In this document: positions 41,277-49,634 of the stretch, piece by piece
Layout: each line of letters begins with the position of its first letter
How positions within the stretch are numbered: the stretch's first letter is position 1
Notes under the pieces: generated by a model
Seen by the model: only the letters and a program-made list of their open reading frames with translations
What the model was told of the DNA's origin: nothing
The model's database searches: none
Origin: JAHCHG01 sp965214585
GTDB taxonomy: Bacteria > Acidobacteriota > Blastocatellia > Pyrinomonadales > Pyrinomonadaceae
Direction of reading: 5' to 3'
Length of the DNA: 64,000 bases
NCBI GenBank assembly: GCA_965214585.1
Contig: OZ243957.1
Coordinates: forward strand, 3,410,001-3,474,000
Position numbers and translations under genes: made by a program

Positions 41277-43106
41277 ATGATTGCTGAAAATTTACACGGA
41301 TTTGAGAGTTTACCGCAGACGATTCCGCATTTTTGTATCGAATCGTTCCGGCGGCACAATAAACCGAACGCGCTCAGTCATAAAATAAACGATGTTTGGG
41401 AAGGAATTTCGGGCGAAGCGGTGATCGAAAAGATCAAACATATCGCGCTCGGACTCGCCGATCTGGGCGTAAAGGCGGGCGACAGAATTGCGGTCATTTC
41501 CGAAAATCGTCCCGAATGGTCTTTGACCGATTTAGCAATTTTGTCCATTCGCGCCGTCAATGTGCCGATCTACACGACGCAGGCGGTTGAGCAGATTCGC
41601 TATATTTTGGAAAATTCGGGCGCGAAAATGCTCTTCGTTTCAGGCAAAAAAATTTGGCGGCACGCCGAAGAAGCGGTCAGAAGCGTCGAAAGATTGGAAA
41701 AACTGATCTTCTTTGACGAAGATGCCGTTCCCGAAAATGATAATCGCGCGATGACACTTGCCGACGTTGAAAAACGCGGCAGAGAACTCGAAAAAATTGA
41801 CGATAAAACTTTTGAAAATAATTTAGCGCAGATAAAAACGGACGATCTCGCCACGATAATTTACACTTCCGGCACGACGGGCGAACCGAAAGGCGTGATG
41901 CTTTCGCACGAAAGTTTTGTTTCAAATATCAAGGCTATTTCCAAAGGTTTGCCGATTCGTTCAACTGATCGCTCGCTGGCGGTTTTGCCGCTTTCGCACA
42001 TTTTCGAGCGGACGGTTTTTTACGTTCTCTGCGCCAACGGCGTGGCGATTCATTACTGCCCGGCGTTCGAGCAGATCGCGTCGCATTTATCGGAAGTCAA
42101 ACCGACGATTATGACCGCCGTTCCGCGTCTTTTCGAGCAGGTTTATCACAAGATCGTCAAAAAGGGCAAAGCCGCGGGCGGCTGGAAAACATCGCTTTTC
42201 GAGTGGGCTTTGGACATCGGACAAAATTATTCGGAATCGAAAGACAAGCACAGAGGAGTTTCCGCATCGCTTAAAATCAAACATAAATTTGCCAGCCGAC
42301 TCGTTTTTTCCAAATGGCGAGAAGGTGTCGGCGGAAGTCTGCGCTTTTTCGTGTCCGGCGGCGCACCGCTTTCCAAAAAACTTTCCTACGCATTCTGGGC
42401 GGCTGGAATCCCGATTTTGCAAGGTTACGGAATGACCGAAGCGTGCGTTGTTTCAGCAAATCGCCCCGAAGACGTGAAGATCGGCTCAATTGGCAGACCG
42501 TTTGAAGGAATCGAGATGAAAATTGCCGCGTCGGACGGCGAAATTCTGATTCGCGGCGTAAATGTGATGCGCGGTTATTACCAAATGGACGACGAAACCG
42601 AAAAGGCACTCGACAAAGACGGTTTTTATCACACGGGCGACATCGGTTACGAAGACGCGGACGGGCATTTTTACATTACCGACCGCAAAAAAGACTTGTT
42701 CAAATTATCAAGCGGAAAATACGTCGCGCCTTTGCAGGTCGAAAGCCTTCTCAAACAAAGTCCGCTTGTCGCGCAAGCCGTCGCCGTCGGTTCGGGCAGA
42801 AAACAAGTCGGCGCACTCATCGTTCCCGATTGGGAAGAACTAAAACAAGTCTTAAAAGAAGAAGGAATCGCCCACGAAGGAACGCGCGAGGAACTCTGCG
42901 AAAATCCGTATATTATCAAGAGAGTTCAGCGCGATGCCGTCGGTTTTACGAGGGAAATGAACGATTACGAAAGAGTTAAAAGAGTTTATCTTCTGCCTGT
43001 CGAGTTTTCGATTGATAAAGGCGAAATGACTCCGACTTTGAAAATAAAACGCAGCGTGATTGACGAAAAGTATTCGGAAGCGATTGACGAAATTTGCGGA
43101 AGCTGA
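41277..43106 (+). CDS. Long-chain fatty acid--CoA ligase (AMP-forming)
   Basis: 609-residue adenylating enzyme of the FadD/FAA1 type, from ATG 41277; the upstream in-frame part is repeat DNA. The AMP-binding P-loop is TIIYTSGTTGEPKGVMLSH. Further motifs are the linker/A5 region QGYGMTEACVVSANRPED, the A8 hinge GDIGYEDADGHFYITDRKKD, and the catalytic-lysine region TPTLKIKRSVIDEKY near the C-terminus. The large-insert form (LKIKHKFASRLVFSKW) fits long-chain substrates. It activates fatty acids for degradation or lipid synthesis. Confidence 0.92.
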   Translation: MIAENLHGFESLPQTIPHFCIESFRRHNKPNALSHKINDVWEGISGEAVIEKIKHIALGLADLGVKAGDRIAVISENRPEWSLTDLAILSIRAVNVPIYTTQAVEQIRYILENSGAKMLFVSGKKIWRHAEEAVRSVERLEKLIFFDEDAVPENDNRAMTLADVEKRGRELEKIDDKTFENNLAQIKTDDLATIIYTSGTTGEPKGVMLSHESFVSNIKAISKGLPIRSTDRSLAVLPLSHIFERTVFYVLCANGVAIHYCPAFEQIASHLSEVKPTIMTAVPRLFEQVYHKIVKKGKAAGGWKTSLFEWALDIGQNYSESKDKHRGVSASLKIKHKFASRLVFSKWREGVGGSLRFFVSGGAPLSKKLSYAFWAAGIPILQGYGMTEACVVSANRPEDVKIGSIGRPFEGIEMKIAASDGEILIRGVNVMRGYYQMDDETEKALDKDGFYHTGDIGYEDADGHFYITDRKKDLFKLSSGKYVAPLQVESLLKQSPLVAQAVAVGSGRKQVGALIVPDWEELKQVLKEEGIAHEGTREELCENPYIIKRVQRDAVGFTREMNDYERVKRVYLLPVEFSIDKGEMTPTLKIKRSVIDEKYSEAIDEICGS

Positions 43107-43189
43107 AAATTAATCTGAAGCCCGAAGCAGAGAAGAAAAAACAATTACCGTGAAAAGTAATATAAAATTTTTGAATCTTTTCCAAAAAC

Positions 43190-43504
43190 TCAAAAGGCTT
43201 TAACCGCCTCATCTTCACACAATAATTTATCCAAAAGAGAAAAATCCTTATGCTTTTTGTTTAGAAGTGCGCTGGCGAGTTCAAGCAGAGGATGCGGCAT
43301 CTCCGCTTCGGGAATCGTTTCAACCGCTTGCGGACAATTTGTATAAAATTCCACTTCCGCCCGGCAAAATTCGCAGTCGGTTAAGTGTCCGCCGATAATT
43401 TCATTTTTGCCGGTGGAACATTCTGCCATCTGAAATTCGAGCAATTGTTGTGATGTCGGGCAATTTTTGGTTTTACAAAAGTTTATCATCTGTATCGAAA
43501 ACAT
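43190..43504 (-). CDS. Small zinc-finger (anti-sigma-like) protein
   Basis: About 104 residues if started at ATG 43504 (MFSIQMINFCKTKNC); the frame also contains earlier starts to 43558. The core GGHLTDCEFCRAEVEFY is the HxxxCxxC pattern of zf-HC2/anti-sigma zinc fingers, preceded by further cysteines (CKTKNCPTSQ, MAECSTG). No transmembrane segment follows, so it is not a classic membrane anti-sigma factor. It lies between the acyl-CoA ligase and the long AT-rich leader of the HTH regulator, and could regulate a sigma factor not in the window. Confidence 0.6.
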   Translation of the reverse strand: MFSIQMINFCKTKNCPTSQQLLEFQMAECSTGKNEIIGGHLTDCEFCRAEVEFYTNCPQAVETIPEAEMPHPLLELASALLNKKHKDFSLLDKLLCEDEAVKAF

Positions 43505-43558
43505 ATTTTTAAATTTAATCGAAACATTTTGCCGAGTTTTTTTGTTTCGATTTTTCAA

Positions 43559-44037
43559 AACGGAATCTCATTTGTTATAAAAAAAGTAAATCTATAATAC
43601 CCGCCTGCTTCCAAAACTTTTATCTAAAAAATAAAAAAAAATCTAACCAAGATATTATACTTCACCTAGTTGGTTTCCGTAAGTGGTGATAATAAAGGTT
43701 TTAGTAGAATTGTTTAACAATTATAAAAAATACAAAAAAAAGTTGCTCAAATATAAAAAACTTGTTACCATTTATAGAGTATTCGGTTGAAACAAAAAGT
43801 TTCAGTTGATACCTGCCAAAATCAAAAGAATTTGAAACCTTTTGATTTTTATCAAAAAATAAACAAATCAAATCTCAAAGCTCCAGAGTTTCAGCAAAAT
43901 TCGAGCGAATTTCTTTGCAGACGACAAAATCTCAAACGGGAAGAGATTCTCTGTTAAAAGAACCGAACGGAGCAGGCAAAAAACTTCAAGCAGGCAAAAA
44001 ATAAAAAACAAACAGGAAAAAATCGGATAGGTTTATT
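43559..44037. other. 479-base AT-rich intergenic region before the HTH regulator
   Basis: No gene fits here. It is markedly AT-rich, with poly-A tracts. A TGAAAC-AAAAA-GTTTCA palindrome (about 43789-43806) sits next to a promoter-like TTGAAA (43787-43792), and the words AGCAGGCAAAAAA (43971-43984) and AAGCAGGCAAAAAA (43988-44001) are repeated just before the regulator's start. This looks like a long regulatory leader for the polysaccharide locus, but no known operator or riboswitch is recognised. Confidence 0.5.
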
Positions 44038-45192
44038 ATGAATAAAACCAAAACGCAGAAACGTCTGCCGAGATCAATCAGGAATAAACGAATTAAGGTC
44101 GGAAAGTGGAACGAGAGCCTCAATAAATCTGATGTAAATCAAATTTGGAAGGAACTTCACAGAATAGTTTCGTCGCATCCTCTGGTGCGGGCTTCAAAAC
44201 GCGCGGGATTTATCGTCGAAGAAGGTAAATATAATGTTTATACGGATATGACGCAGGAACTTTTCGTAACGCTTCTGAGCAAAGAGCGTTTCGAGGTTTA
44301 TCTTGATACGAAAATGTCCGATCAGGAGATCGAAGCCGAGATCAGCCAGATCGAATTGACAAATCTGCTCACGGCGCAGCTTCGCAAGCGTTATCCCGAA
44401 TCTTACAGACTTGCCAGAAGAATTTCCACCTTGATCCAGAACAGCGAAAATTTCAAGCGTTTCGACAACATCGGAAACCCGGAAGCGCACCGACGACTTG
44501 CCGAAAGATTATACGGTTTGGCAGAATGGAAAAACGAAAAAATGAGCCGCGATTCGGCGGAAATGCGCGAGCGCGTAAAAACCGTAGCGTTCAAACACCG
44601 CGATACCAGAATGGTCGGCTGCACGGGCGACGCGCAGATTATTATCAGCAATGTCGAACTCGAACAACTGATTATCAGAGTCTTTAAGGCGATAGATTCG
44701 CCGATTGACGTGCGCTCCTTGCGCTCTTTCGTAATGTCGCGCCTGCCGATTATGGACATTTATCTCGTTCCCGTCGGCGGAACGCGCGATGACGACGAAG
44801 AAAACGGCAGAAGTTACGAATTTGCCGATACGCGCGAAACTCCCGAAGAAGACGTTCTGCGCCGCGAAGCCGAATTGCAGGCGGCAAATTTCGTTAAAGG
44901 ATTTCTGGTCAAACTGAAAAAAAGCGTGCGCGGCAAAGCAAAGCAATACAATCGTATGGTAAATGTTTTGTGGCATTGTTATCTGATAAGCGACAGCGGC
45001 ACGCAGCTTGAAGTCGCCGATATGCTCGGCGTTTCCGATTCCTTGGTTTCCGATTACCGCAAACGAATCGAATCAATTTTGCAAGACCTCTCGTTCGACG
45101 GCGTAAACGAAGCCAGACATTTTGAAAAAGCCTTGAAAAAAGAAGTGCGCGGAATGGTTTCAATCGAGAAAAATGAAGAAATTGCGGCGTAG
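44038..45192 (+). CDS. HTH (sigma-factor-like) regulator upstream of the polysaccharide locus
   Basis: 384 residues, basic N-terminus (MNKTKTQKRLPRSIRNKRIK), no signal or membrane segment. The C-terminal region ends in a clear helix-turn-helix of sigma-region-4 type: TQLEVADMLGVSDSLVSDYRKRIESILQDL (about 325-354). The middle (about 45-130: DMTQELFVTLLSKERFEVYL) resembles the helical parts of sigma-like proteins but lacks a convincing region 2. It may be a divergent sigma factor or a DNA-binding regulator. It is the first plus-strand gene before a 20-kb glycan locus, about 200 bases ahead of the Wzy-like gene, so it is a candidate controller of that locus. Confidence 0.65.
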   Translation: MNKTKTQKRLPRSIRNKRIKVGKWNESLNKSDVNQIWKELHRIVSSHPLVRASKRAGFIVEEGKYNVYTDMTQELFVTLLSKERFEVYLDTKMSDQEIEAEISQIELTNLLTAQLRKRYPESYRLARRISTLIQNSENFKRFDNIGNPEAHRRLAERLYGLAEWKNEKMSRDSAEMRERVKTVAFKHRDTRMVGCTGDAQIIISNVELEQLIIRVFKAIDSPIDVRSLRSFVMSRLPIMDIYLVPVGGTRDDDEENGRSYEFADTRETPEEDVLRREAELQAANFVKGFLVKLKKSVRGKAKQYNRMVNVLWHCYLISDSGTQLEVADMLGVSDSLVSDYRKRIESILQDLSFDGVNEARHFEKALKKEVRGMVSIEKNEEIAA

Positions 45193-45391
45193 GAAACAAA
45201 AAATTTATTCTCTTTTTACAAATTATTTCAAATTAGCCGGCGAAATTTTTCAGATATTTTCCTCAAACCGCCAAAAAACTAGCAATCCAACCTGAAAATG
45301 TTAAAATGTCATCTGAGAATTTTTCAAAACTAAAAAACATTTTTGCCCATACGAGTTTTTCCTCTGCAACTGATGACGTTGAAATTTACAG

Positions 45392-47083
45392 ATGCCTGCC
45401 GACACACCGAAAAAATCCGATTATCAAACGCTTAAACCTTCCGGGCGGAACGGCGAAGGAAACAACGGCGGGCAGAATTCTTTAAAACCCTCGGCAAAAT
45501 CCGGCGGAGAAAATTCTCTGAAACCACGCGCAAAATCGTCGGAAGAAAACATTTTTGACAAAAGTTTAGTTAATCCCGACAAAAAGACCGAAAAAGAAAT
45601 TATTACGCCGGAAAACCTGTCTTTGAAAAACAAGGCAAATCCGGCAAACGATTTTGCTTTACAAACGGATGTCGTCAAATCAAAAAAAGACTCTGAATCC
45701 GTAGAAGAACTGCAATACGCCGAGCAAAAGAAGGAAGACAAAAAACAAAAGCGCAAGAAAAAAGACCGCGAACTTTTAAGCGGCGATCATTGGTTTGACA
45801 GAAACGGGCATAATCTGACATACATCGGAATTTTTATCTTCACGCTGTTCGTCTATTTTCGCCCGTATGAACTTTTTCCGTCGCTGATGTTTTTAAGTTC
45901 GGCGGCGCAGTATATCGCCATTATAACTCTGCTTGTTTATCTGCCGATTCAGTTTTCGACGGAAGGCACGTTGACGACGTTTTCAACCGAAGTTAAATGC
46001 GTTCTTTTTATGGCGTTCTGGGCTTTGCTGACAATGCCGATTGCGAAAAGTCCGGCTTTGGCGTGGGAAGTTTTCAACGATCCGTTTATCAAAGTCGTGC
46101 TGATTTTTATCGTAATGGTCAACACTCTGCGAACGCAGAGCCGCCTGAAATGGCTGATGTGGCTTTCCATCGGGGTCGGAATACTGCTTAGTTATCAGGC
46201 TCTCGACCTTTATATGCAGGGAAAATTCGCCACCGAAGGTTATCGCGTTAATGTTGATTTCGGCGGAATGTTCGGAAATCCGAACGATATGGCGATTCAC
46301 CTTGTGATCTTTACGCCGATTGCGGTTATTCTCGGTTTGGCGGCGAAAAACAGATTATACAAAATTCTGTATTTCGTGGCGGCGGCGATGATGATCGGCG
46401 GAAATATGGTTACGCAGTCGCGCGGCGGATTTCTCGGTTTGCTTGCCGTCGGCGGCGTTCTGGTCTGGAAACTCGGCAAAAAACAACGCGCCAAAGTTTT
46501 GGCGATTTCGGCGGTTGTCGCAGCAGTTATCATCGCGGCTGCGCCGGGCGATTACGCCGTCAGAATTTTGTCAATTTTTATTCCCGGACTCGATGAAGTC
46601 GGTTCGGCGGATCAGCGTATGGATTTGTTAAAGCGTTCGATTCTCGTAACGATACGAAATCCTTGGGGCATCGGAATCGGAAATTTCCCGATTGTCGGCT
46701 ACCGAAATCTGCAAACTCACAACGCTTTTACGCAAATTTCGTCCGAACTCGGCTGGCTCGCTTTCTGCGCCTATATGATTTTGATTATCAGCCCGCTTAG
46801 AAAACTCGGAGCAATCGAACGGCAGCTTTTGCGTGGCGAAGAAACTACTTGGTTTTATTATCTCGCAGTCGGACTCCAAGCGAGCATCGCCGGTTATATG
46901 GTTTCGAGTTTTTTCGGCGCGGTGGCGTATAATTGGTATATTTATTATCCGATAGCTTACGCCGTGTGTCTGCGCCGGATTTATCAGCTTGATCTGAAAG
47001 AAAGAGGAATAACCGAAGAAAAAACGGAAAGCCGTCTGAGAAGTTTGATCGGTTTTCCAAAAAATGTAAGTTTGCAGAAATAA
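45392..47083 (+). CDS. O-antigen ligase/polymerase (Wzy_C) family protein with long N-terminal extension
   Basis: 563 residues. Residues 1-140 are hydrophilic, Lys/Ser-rich and repetitive (NSLKPSAKSGGE, NSLKPRAKSSEE), ending in KEDKKQKRKKKDRELLSG. Residues 145-540 form about 10-12 transmembrane spans. The O-antigen ligase signature VTQSRGGFLGLLAVGGVLVW lies around 335-355, and the periplasmic-loop GIGIGNFPIVGY...THNAFTQISSELGWLAF is typical of Wzy/WaaL enzymes. It probably polymerises or ligates the glycan made by the locus. It overlaps the next gene by one base (TAATG). The charged extension is unusual and presumably cytoplasmic. Confidence 0.85.
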   Translation: MPADTPKKSDYQTLKPSGRNGEGNNGGQNSLKPSAKSGGENSLKPRAKSSEENIFDKSLVNPDKKTEKEIITPENLSLKNKANPANDFALQTDVVKSKKDSESVEELQYAEQKKEDKKQKRKKKDRELLSGDHWFDRNGHNLTYIGIFIFTLFVYFRPYELFPSLMFLSSAAQYIAIITLLVYLPIQFSTEGTLTTFSTEVKCVLFMAFWALLTMPIAKSPALAWEVFNDPFIKVVLIFIVMVNTLRTQSRLKWLMWLSIGVGILLSYQALDLYMQGKFATEGYRVNVDFGGMFGNPNDMAIHLVIFTPIAVILGLAAKNRLYKILYFVAAAMMIGGNMVTQSRGGFLGLLAVGGVLVWKLGKKQRAKVLAISAVVAAVIIAAAPGDYAVRILSIFIPGLDEVGSADQRMDLLKRSILVTIRNPWGIGIGNFPIVGYRNLQTHNAFTQISSELGWLAFCAYMILIISPLRKLGAIERQLLRGEETTWFYYLAVGLQASIAGYMVSSFFGAVAYNWYIYYPIAYAVCLRRIYQLDLKERGITEEKTESRLRSLIGFPKNVSLQK

Positions 47084-48255
47084 TGACTTTATACGTTGCC
47101 GCACAAATAATTTTCTGGACGAGCGTTGCCGCGCTTTTCTACACATACGTCGGCTATCCTCTGCTGATATACGTTTACAGTCTGATCTTCCCGAAACCGA
47201 TAAAACGCGGCGATTTCGAGCCGTTCGTAACCGTTTTAATCACGGCTTATAATGAAGAACGCGACATTCGCGCAAAACTCGAAAACACCTTAAAAATTAA
47301 TTATCCGCCGGAAAAACTTGAAATTTTAGTCGCCTCCGACGGTTCGACGGACAAAACCGATGAAACCGTCAGAGAATTTGCCGCAAGCGGCGTAAAACTT
47401 TTTCGGCAGGAAGGCAGAGTCGGGAAAACCTACACGCAAAACAAAGCCGTCGAACAGGCAAGCGGCGAAATAGTTCTTTTCTCCGATGCGACGACAATGT
47501 ATCAATCCGATGTTTTGAAACAAATTCTGCCGAATTTCGCCGACGAAACAATCGGCTGCGTTGCCGGAAAATTAATTTATGTTGATCCGGGCGAAACAAA
47601 CGTCGGCAAAGGCGCGAAAAGTTATTGGAATTACGAAACATTTTTGAAACGAAGCGAAAGTCTGGCGTGTTCTCTGATCGGCGCGTCGGGCTGTCTTTAC
47701 GCGGTCAAAAAATCCGCTTATAAGCCGATGTATGCGGAAGCGTGTTCGGATTTTCTGATCGCCACCGTTTTATACGAGCAGGGTTTGCGAACCGTTTTCG
47801 AGCCGAACGCCGTCTGCACCGAAGAAACGAACCGGCAGTCAAAAAACGAAATGCAGATGCGCGTCCGCGTGATTTCGCAGACGTTTACGGATTTATGGCG
47901 CAACCGCAATATGATGAATCCCTTTAGAAGCGGTTTTTACGCCGTCGAACTGATTTCGCACAAACTTTTCCGCTACGCCGTTCCGTTTTTTTTGTTTTTT
48001 AACTTAATTTCAGCGGTAATTTTGTCGTTTTATTCGATATTTTTCTTATCAATTTTATCGCTCCAAGTCGGATTTTACGCGGCGGCATTTTTCGCTTGGA
48101 TTTTAGAAAAAACGGGAAAACAAGTCGGCATCTTGGCAATTCCCTTATATTTCGTCTTGGCAAACGCCGCTTCTCTAATCGGCTTTTACAAATTTCTGCG
48201 CGGCGAACGCTTCACCCGTTGGGAAACCGTTCGGGAGGATTTTTCAAGCGGATAG
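47083..48255 (+). CDS. Membrane-associated family 2 glycosyltransferase
   Basis: 390 residues with an N-terminal membrane helix (IIFWTSVAALFYTYVGYPLLIYV), a GT-A domain and C-terminal spans (about 300-365). Catalytic motifs: VTVLITAYNEERDIRAKLEN, VASDGSTDKTDE, the DxD-like LFSDATTMY, the acceptor-site ACSDFLIA and a processive-type NRQSKNEMQMRVRV in place of QxxRW. It resembles polyprenyl- or processive sugar transferases for exopolysaccharide. It is translationally coupled to the Wzy-like gene. The junction after it is filled by a 31-bp-arm inverted repeat. Confidence 0.88.
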   Translation: MTLYVAAQIIFWTSVAALFYTYVGYPLLIYVYSLIFPKPIKRGDFEPFVTVLITAYNEERDIRAKLENTLKINYPPEKLEILVASDGSTDKTDETVREFAASGVKLFRQEGRVGKTYTQNKAVEQASGEIVLFSDATTMYQSDVLKQILPNFADETIGCVAGKLIYVDPGETNVGKGAKSYWNYETFLKRSESLACSLIGASGCLYAVKKSAYKPMYAEACSDFLIATVLYEQGLRTVFEPNAVCTEETNRQSKNEMQMRVRVISQTFTDLWRNRNMMNPFRSGFYAVELISHKLFRYAVPFFLFFNLISAVILSFYSIFFLSILSLQVGFYAAAFFAWILEKTGKQVGILAIPLYFVLANAASLIGFYKFLRGERFTRWETVREDFSSG

Positions 48256-48275
48256 AAAATCTAAATTAGCGACAC

Positions 48276-48415
48276 AGGCAGAAACCCGACAGTTATGGAG
48301 GGTGCTATTTATAAGTTAAAAAGTTTATAATTAAACGGCATTTTAACGAATTATTTTTGAAAACCAACCACCTTCTAATCAATCAGCACCCTCCATAACT
48401 GTCGGGTTTCTGCCT
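48276..48415. repeat. Perfect 31-bp-arm inverted repeat between two glycosyltransferase genes
   Basis: Arms 48276-48306 and 48385-48415 are exact complements (containing AGAAACCCGACAGTTATGGA) with a 78-base AT-rich loop. It begins 20 bases after one gene and ends 12 bases before the next ATG. No sequence relative is seen elsewhere in the window. Confidence 0.92.
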
Positions 48416-48427
48416 CTCTGAAAAATA

Positions 48428-49477
48428 ATGAATTACGAAAAACGAAAAATTTTAGAAAAGAAAATCGGCTCAAACGTCGCTGCAACGCCAAAAGTCAGCG
48501 TCATAATGCCCGCTTACAACTGCGCCCGATTTATCTCCGAAACTCTCGATTCGGCACTCGCGCAGACTTTTAAAAACTTTGAAATTATCGTTGTCAACGA
48601 CGGTTCGCCCGACACGGAAGAATTGGAAAAAGTTCTCGCCCGATATTTCGACGAAATAATTTACATCAAACAAAAAAACGGCGGCACGGCTTCCGCCCGA
48701 AATACTGCAATTTCCGAAGCAAATGGCGAATTTTTGGCGTTTCTCGACAGCGATGACGTTTGGTTTCCCGAATATTTGGAATCACAATTGAACGAATTAA
48801 ACAAAAAGAACTGCGATTTGATCTACGCCGACGCGTTGCTTTTCGGAAACGTGCGAAACAACGCCGAAACATTTATGACAAAAGCCGATTCGATGGGCGC
48901 GGTTACGACGGAAAACCTGATAAACGCGACGTGCAACGTGATAACTTCGGGAACAGTCGCGGGGCGCGAAAAGGTTCTGGAAGTCGGAATGTTCGACGAA
49001 AATCTGCCCAGAATCGGTATGGAAGATTTCGATTTGTGGTTCAGATTGGCAAAAACGGGCGCGAAACTCGATTATCAAAAAAAAGTTTTATTAAAATACA
49101 GAGTCAGCCCGGACAGCCTTTCCGGTTCAAACGTCCAACGCGCCGAGCGCAACATCAAAGCGTTTGACGAAATTCAGGCAAAATACGATCTGACCGCTTC
49201 CGAGCAGCGAGTTTTGGACGAATACTTAAAATACGCCCGCGCCGAAGTAAAACTCGAAACGGCGAAACTCGAATTGACCAAAGAAAATTACCAAAAAGCG
49301 AGAGAAAATTTCCGCGAAGCGAACGAGTTTTTCAAGAAACCGAAATTGTCCTTGATCGTATTTCTGCTCGGAATCAATCCGAAATTAGTTGCAAAATTTT
49401 TCCGAAAATTCCGTCCCGACGAATTTTCATTTATCGCTCCGACAGATTTACGGAAAAATCAGAACGCGGAGCAGTAG
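48428..49477 (+). CDS. Family 2 glycosyltransferase
   Basis: 349 residues, soluble GT-A fold: KVSVIMPAYNCARFISETLDSAL, IIVVNDGSPDTEELEK, the DxD motif FLAFLDSDDVWFPEY and the acceptor region GMEDFDLWFRLAKTG. The C-terminal 90 residues are helical and charged (KLELTKENYQKARENFREAN), like a tetratricopeptide-style tail. The last residues (about KNQNAEQ) and the stop codon are encoded within a repeat unit (49454-49490). It adds one sugar of the glycan; donor unknown. Confidence 0.88.
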   Translation: MNYEKRKILEKKIGSNVAATPKVSVIMPAYNCARFISETLDSALAQTFKNFEIIVVNDGSPDTEELEKVLARYFDEIIYIKQKNGGTASARNTAISEANGEFLAFLDSDDVWFPEYLESQLNELNKKNCDLIYADALLFGNVRNNAETFMTKADSMGAVTTENLINATCNVITSGTVAGREKVLEVGMFDENLPRIGMEDFDLWFRLAKTGAKLDYQKKVLLKYRVSPDSLSGSNVQRAERNIKAFDEIQAKYDLTASEQRVLDEYLKYARAEVKLETAKLELTKENYQKARENFREANEFFKKPKLSLIVFLLGINPKLVAKFFRKFRPDEFSFIAPTDLRKNQNAEQ

Positions 49478-49625
49478 CGACTCGGTAAAATGCCGATTAT
49501 GAGAAAACTCGGTAAAATTTAACTCAGTCGCTACCGCTTCGAGAAAAGTCAGAACGGGGAGCGGTAGCGACTCGGTAAAACTTGACCCCGTTTAACCCCG
49601 TCGCTATCGCTTCGGGTTCTGATTT
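49454..49625. repeat. Tandem pair of inverted repeats (GTAGCGACTCGG family)
   Basis: Two direct copies (49454-49490 and 49544-49580) of a 37-base unit containing AGCRGTAGCGACTCGGTAAAA alternate with two inverted copies (49522-49550, 49594-49625) containing GTCGCTAYCGCTTCG. The first copy includes the stop codon of the upstream glycosyltransferase (49475-49477); the last ends nine bases before the flippase GTG. Confidence 0.82.
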
Positions 49626-49634
49626 TGAGAAAAA

